From Thunnus maccoyii (lineage: Eukaryota > Chordata > Actinopteri > Scombriformes > Scombridae): a DNA stretch of 64,000 bases. Of this stretch, positions 61,723-64,000 are shown piece after piece (within the stretch, counting starts at the first letter, position 1; each line of letters opens with the position of its first letter). The notes under the pieces were generated by a model that had not been told where the DNA came from, did not search any database, and saw only the letters and a list, made by a program, of their open reading frames with translations. The stretch spans positions 5,450,001 to 5,514,000 of the forward strand of contig NC_056539.1 of assembly GCF_910596095.1 (NCBI RefSeq). The letters are read 5' to 3'. The translations under genes and the position numbers were made by a program.

Positions 61723-61995
61723 CTGCTGGCGCCACGACTGATTGGTCAAAACACCACCTATACACGTCTACACTTTGCTTTTCTGCACAGAAACAACTTC
61801 TTTCATCGAAAAAAATAAAAATACAACCCACTGTGTCACCAGCAAATTTGCACCTAACTAGTTTTTTTTAATCATTAGGTAAATATTTTTACTGAGTTCT
61901 TCCAAAGCAAAATGCAACAGCTCGATGTCACGGAAGCATCCTGGAACATTATGAATCGATGCGAATACTGATAGTCACCAAACCTCCTGTAAATA
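61723..61995. promoter_or_regulatory. Possible bidirectional promoter region of brdt and a plus-strand transcript
   Basis: It lies between the probable brdt first exon and a plus-strand exon-like segment. Both ends show donor consensus sites pointing away from this interval. No TATA box is obvious. Confidence 0.3.
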
Positions 61996-62450
61996 ATGTC
62001 ACTTGTCTTGAGTGTTCGTCTGTACAGACAGACCGTGTCAGCGGCCAGGAAGCGGTACTCTGACTGCCGGAGGAGGGTGAAGTGTGTGCGGCTCCACGGG
62101 AACGGAAACGGTGATTTCACGTGCTGATCCAGAAGCGGAAAACGTGGTTTCACTGAACAGGTAAAAGCTACCAACCGTTACCCATCAAGAAAAACTTACT
62201 ACATCAATTATATGATATGCGACCATTATATTTTCTTCTTGCGGGTTATAGGAAACTACACGTTGTAAGCAATAACTAGACTTAACATTCCCCAAGCTAC
62301 AAAGATGACTGCTTTGCACGAGATGTTGTCGGATTTTGATGTGCTGGAAAATGCAGTAAGACTGAAGGAGGAACATGTCTGGTCGGTATGAAGAATCACC
62401 TTTTTTTAAATAAGACTTTTTCTTACTATAGGCGAGAGCCCACAAGTAGC
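61996..62450 (+). other. Possible small plus-strand gene, identity unknown
   Basis: Two exon-like pieces. Piece 1 has ATG at 61996, an Arg-rich 43-codon frame with the stretch SVRLYRQTVSAARKRYSD, and a strong donor (CAG then GTAAAA) at 62160/62161. Piece 2 has ATG at 62303, a frame MTALHEMLSDFDVLENAV, and a donor-like TCG then GTATGA at 62390. A pyrimidine-rich acceptor follows at 62432, after which the frame ends as ARAHK and stop. A weaker donor at 62111 would join pieces 1 and 2 in one frame (about 75 residues). The LYR tripeptide followed by basic residues recalls LYR-motif mitochondrial proteins, but this is weak. I do not recognise the protein. Confidence 0.25.
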
Positions 62451-63244
62451 TTAGTCCAATAGTCCAGGGTATTACAACGAGGTGGTGAAGTTGGACTTTA
62501 CGAGGGTCACCCGAACTACGCAGAAGATTACTTCCTGTGAACTGGAAATTTGGAACCCTGAACAAAAAACAAATATATATATACATAAATGGACAGCTGA
62601 TTTTGAACCAATTTAGCTCGGTTATTTGAACACATTGAGGCAAGCAGTTGTGGTCTCATATTTACACAATGGTCTTTAAAAGGCTGGATTCTTTCCATTT
62701 ACTGTTGAATTTACCTCAGTAATTTAAAAACTTTTTTTTAAAAAATCTTTAACATCAGCAACTTAGACATAGATGTTGTTCTATATTCACTCTAAAAACG
62801 CCAATTAAAGTGAGTTGGAAAACATTACACTTTTAAAACAGCCAATACTTCACAGGGGGATATTAGACTTCAAACTAAAACCGTCTTCTTCATCAGAAAC
62901 ACTTTTTGTCCACAAGATGGAGCCATAAGCAAAAATGTGTGATTCAAGCCAGAAGCTTGTGGAATGTGAATGTGCTCTGTGTTCTTCATACCTAAAGTGA
63001 TTGACTGAAATATTTTCAGTTTTTCATCAATGAGAGAACTCTTTTTATGATGTTTCATAATGTTATTTAACTCATGAAAGCAAATGCAAGAAGGTGTGTA
63101 GAATATGTTAGGATTAGGAAAGGTTAGTCTGTCATAGAAGCACCCCTGAAAATCCTACAGTTCACAGTCAACTACATTATATTTAGCATTGTACTGTTGC
63201 AAAGCAGTTTATTTTTCATGCACACCTGGAGCTGGGGAGCACTA
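62451..63244. other. No gene seen
   Basis: AT-rich. Both strands are unusually open between 62450 and 62640, but no splice structure or family match supports coding. Confidence 0.4.
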
Positions 63245-63547
63245 TTAGTACATTTTATGAGAGCACTGCATATGCAACATGGCAGACTGCAGTACCAGCA
63301 CACAAAGTGCAGGGAAGTTTAGACAAGGAAATGAATGGACTGTGAGCCAGATTGTCAGATGTCGCAAATGAGTTTTGAATCTGCCAATAAATACTGACAC
63401 AGTGTCTGTTCCCCTGACAATGACAGGAAGCTTGTTCAGGAGGGAGGAGGTCATATAGGAAAAGGCCCTGCCTGCTGATGGTCCAAATGTGAGGAGTAAC
63501 AAGGGATATTTGTTTATCAAAGAATAAATATAAACTCCACAAAACAA
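63245..63547 (-). mobile_element. LINE reverse-transcriptase C-terminal remnant
   Basis: A 100-codon minus-strand frame with FGPSAGRAFSYMTSSLLNKL, then LPVIVRG and FIGRFKTHL. This is the pattern (A-F-S-x-x-x-x-x-LWN-x-LP ... F-K-x-x-L-KTHL) at the C-terminus of non-LTR retrotransposon ORF2 proteins. Only the end of the element is left. Confidence 0.5.
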
Positions 63548-63584
63548 GTGAGTGAACTAGAAAAGTTGACGGCTGATACTGATT

Positions 63585-64000
63585 TACTCAGTTCTGTATT
63601 CAAGTGTGTTTTTAAATTACTTTACTTGAGTATTTCAACCTTTATACTTCTACTTAATTTCAGGGGGAAATAATGTACTTTTTAGTCCATTACATTCATT
63701 TAACAGCAATAATTACTATAATTATTAGTCACCTTTTAGATTGTACATACTGTACATACTGTACAAAGCCTTTAATGATTTTATAAAAATGTGATACATT
63801 TTTGCAGACTAACAACCCAACAGTAGGTAAAGTAGTTAGAATTAGCTCTCTGTGGACAGCTGCAACTTTAAAATACTGCTTACACAGTGACACATCACTA
63901 ATAATTAATTAATTATTTATTCCAGTAATAAATATATAGTAATATCAAACTGACATGGGCCATTTCATACATAATGAGTACCTTTACCTGTGGTACTTGA
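63585..64000 (+). repeat. Dispersed teleost repeat family B, copy 2 (cut by window end)
   Basis: 'ttacttgagtatttcaacct', 'ttatacttctacttaatttc' and 'ctgcaactttaaaatactgc' align with 42440-42700 in the same orientation. The right end is beyond the window. Confidence 0.55.

Noticed and set aside
61592-61831. Minus-strand frame through the brdt first exon as an N-terminal extension of BRDT
   Set aside because: When spliced to the acceptor at 57916 it meets TAG (about 57863) before the brdt ATG, so it is 5' UTR.

Overview
The window looks like chromosomal DNA from a teleost fish, most likely a percomorph. Genes are split into many short exons with GT-AG introns. Introns and spacers carry CA/GT microsatellites, fish-type MITEs and LINE remnants, and polyadenylation signals are of the AATAAA kind. 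I see no prokaryotic operon, CRISPR array, rRNA or tRNA.

Five protein genes can be read exon by exon: glmn (+, 3' half only, 347-1947), spo16/C1orf146 (-, 2204-3831), btbd8 including its KIAA1107/APache half (-, 4848-30980), ephx4 (-, 34399-43558) and brdt (-, 45913-57832, with non-coding 5' exons up to about 61.7 kb). This order and orientation match the human 1p22 block BRDT-EPHX4-BTBD8-C1orf146-GLMN, which supports each name independently of the protein similarity. In all four complete models the exon phases join without a frameshift: 172, 1579, 369 and 981 codons before the stop. The genes are unrelated in function: an SCF/VHL-linked regulator (glmn), a meiotic crossover factor (spo16), an endocytosis adaptor (btbd8), a membrane-anchored epoxide-hydrolase-like enzyme (ephx4) and a testis BET reader (brdt). 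They are linked by conserved synteny, not by an operon-like logic. spo16 and brdt are both germline/meiosis genes.

Layout. 1-2.0 kb: end of glmn. 2.0-3.9 kb: spo16, tail-to-tail with glmn and sharing overlapping 3' ends. 4.4-31 kb: btbd8, 18 coding exons, introns full of MITEs and one 2.2-kb non-autonomous transposon. 31-34 kb: spacer and btbd8 upstream region. 34.4-43.6 kb: ephx4, seven exons. 43.6-45.9 kb: AT-rich spacer. 45.9-61.7 kb: brdt, 19 coding exons, with a LINE remnant, a hAT MITE and a long inverted-repeat element in introns. 61.7-64 kb: brdt upstream region, a possible small plus-strand transcript of unknown identity, and repeat debris.

No wholly new system is evident. The more unusual items are the small plus-strand candidate opposite brdt, MITEs placed at the very edge of a start codon (spo16) and of a splice donor (brdt exon 14), inverted MITE pairs within one btbd8 transcript, an overlapping upstream ORF at the brdt start, and a 34-base pure C tract. 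Repeat family names come from memory of common fish repeats and were not checked against a library.
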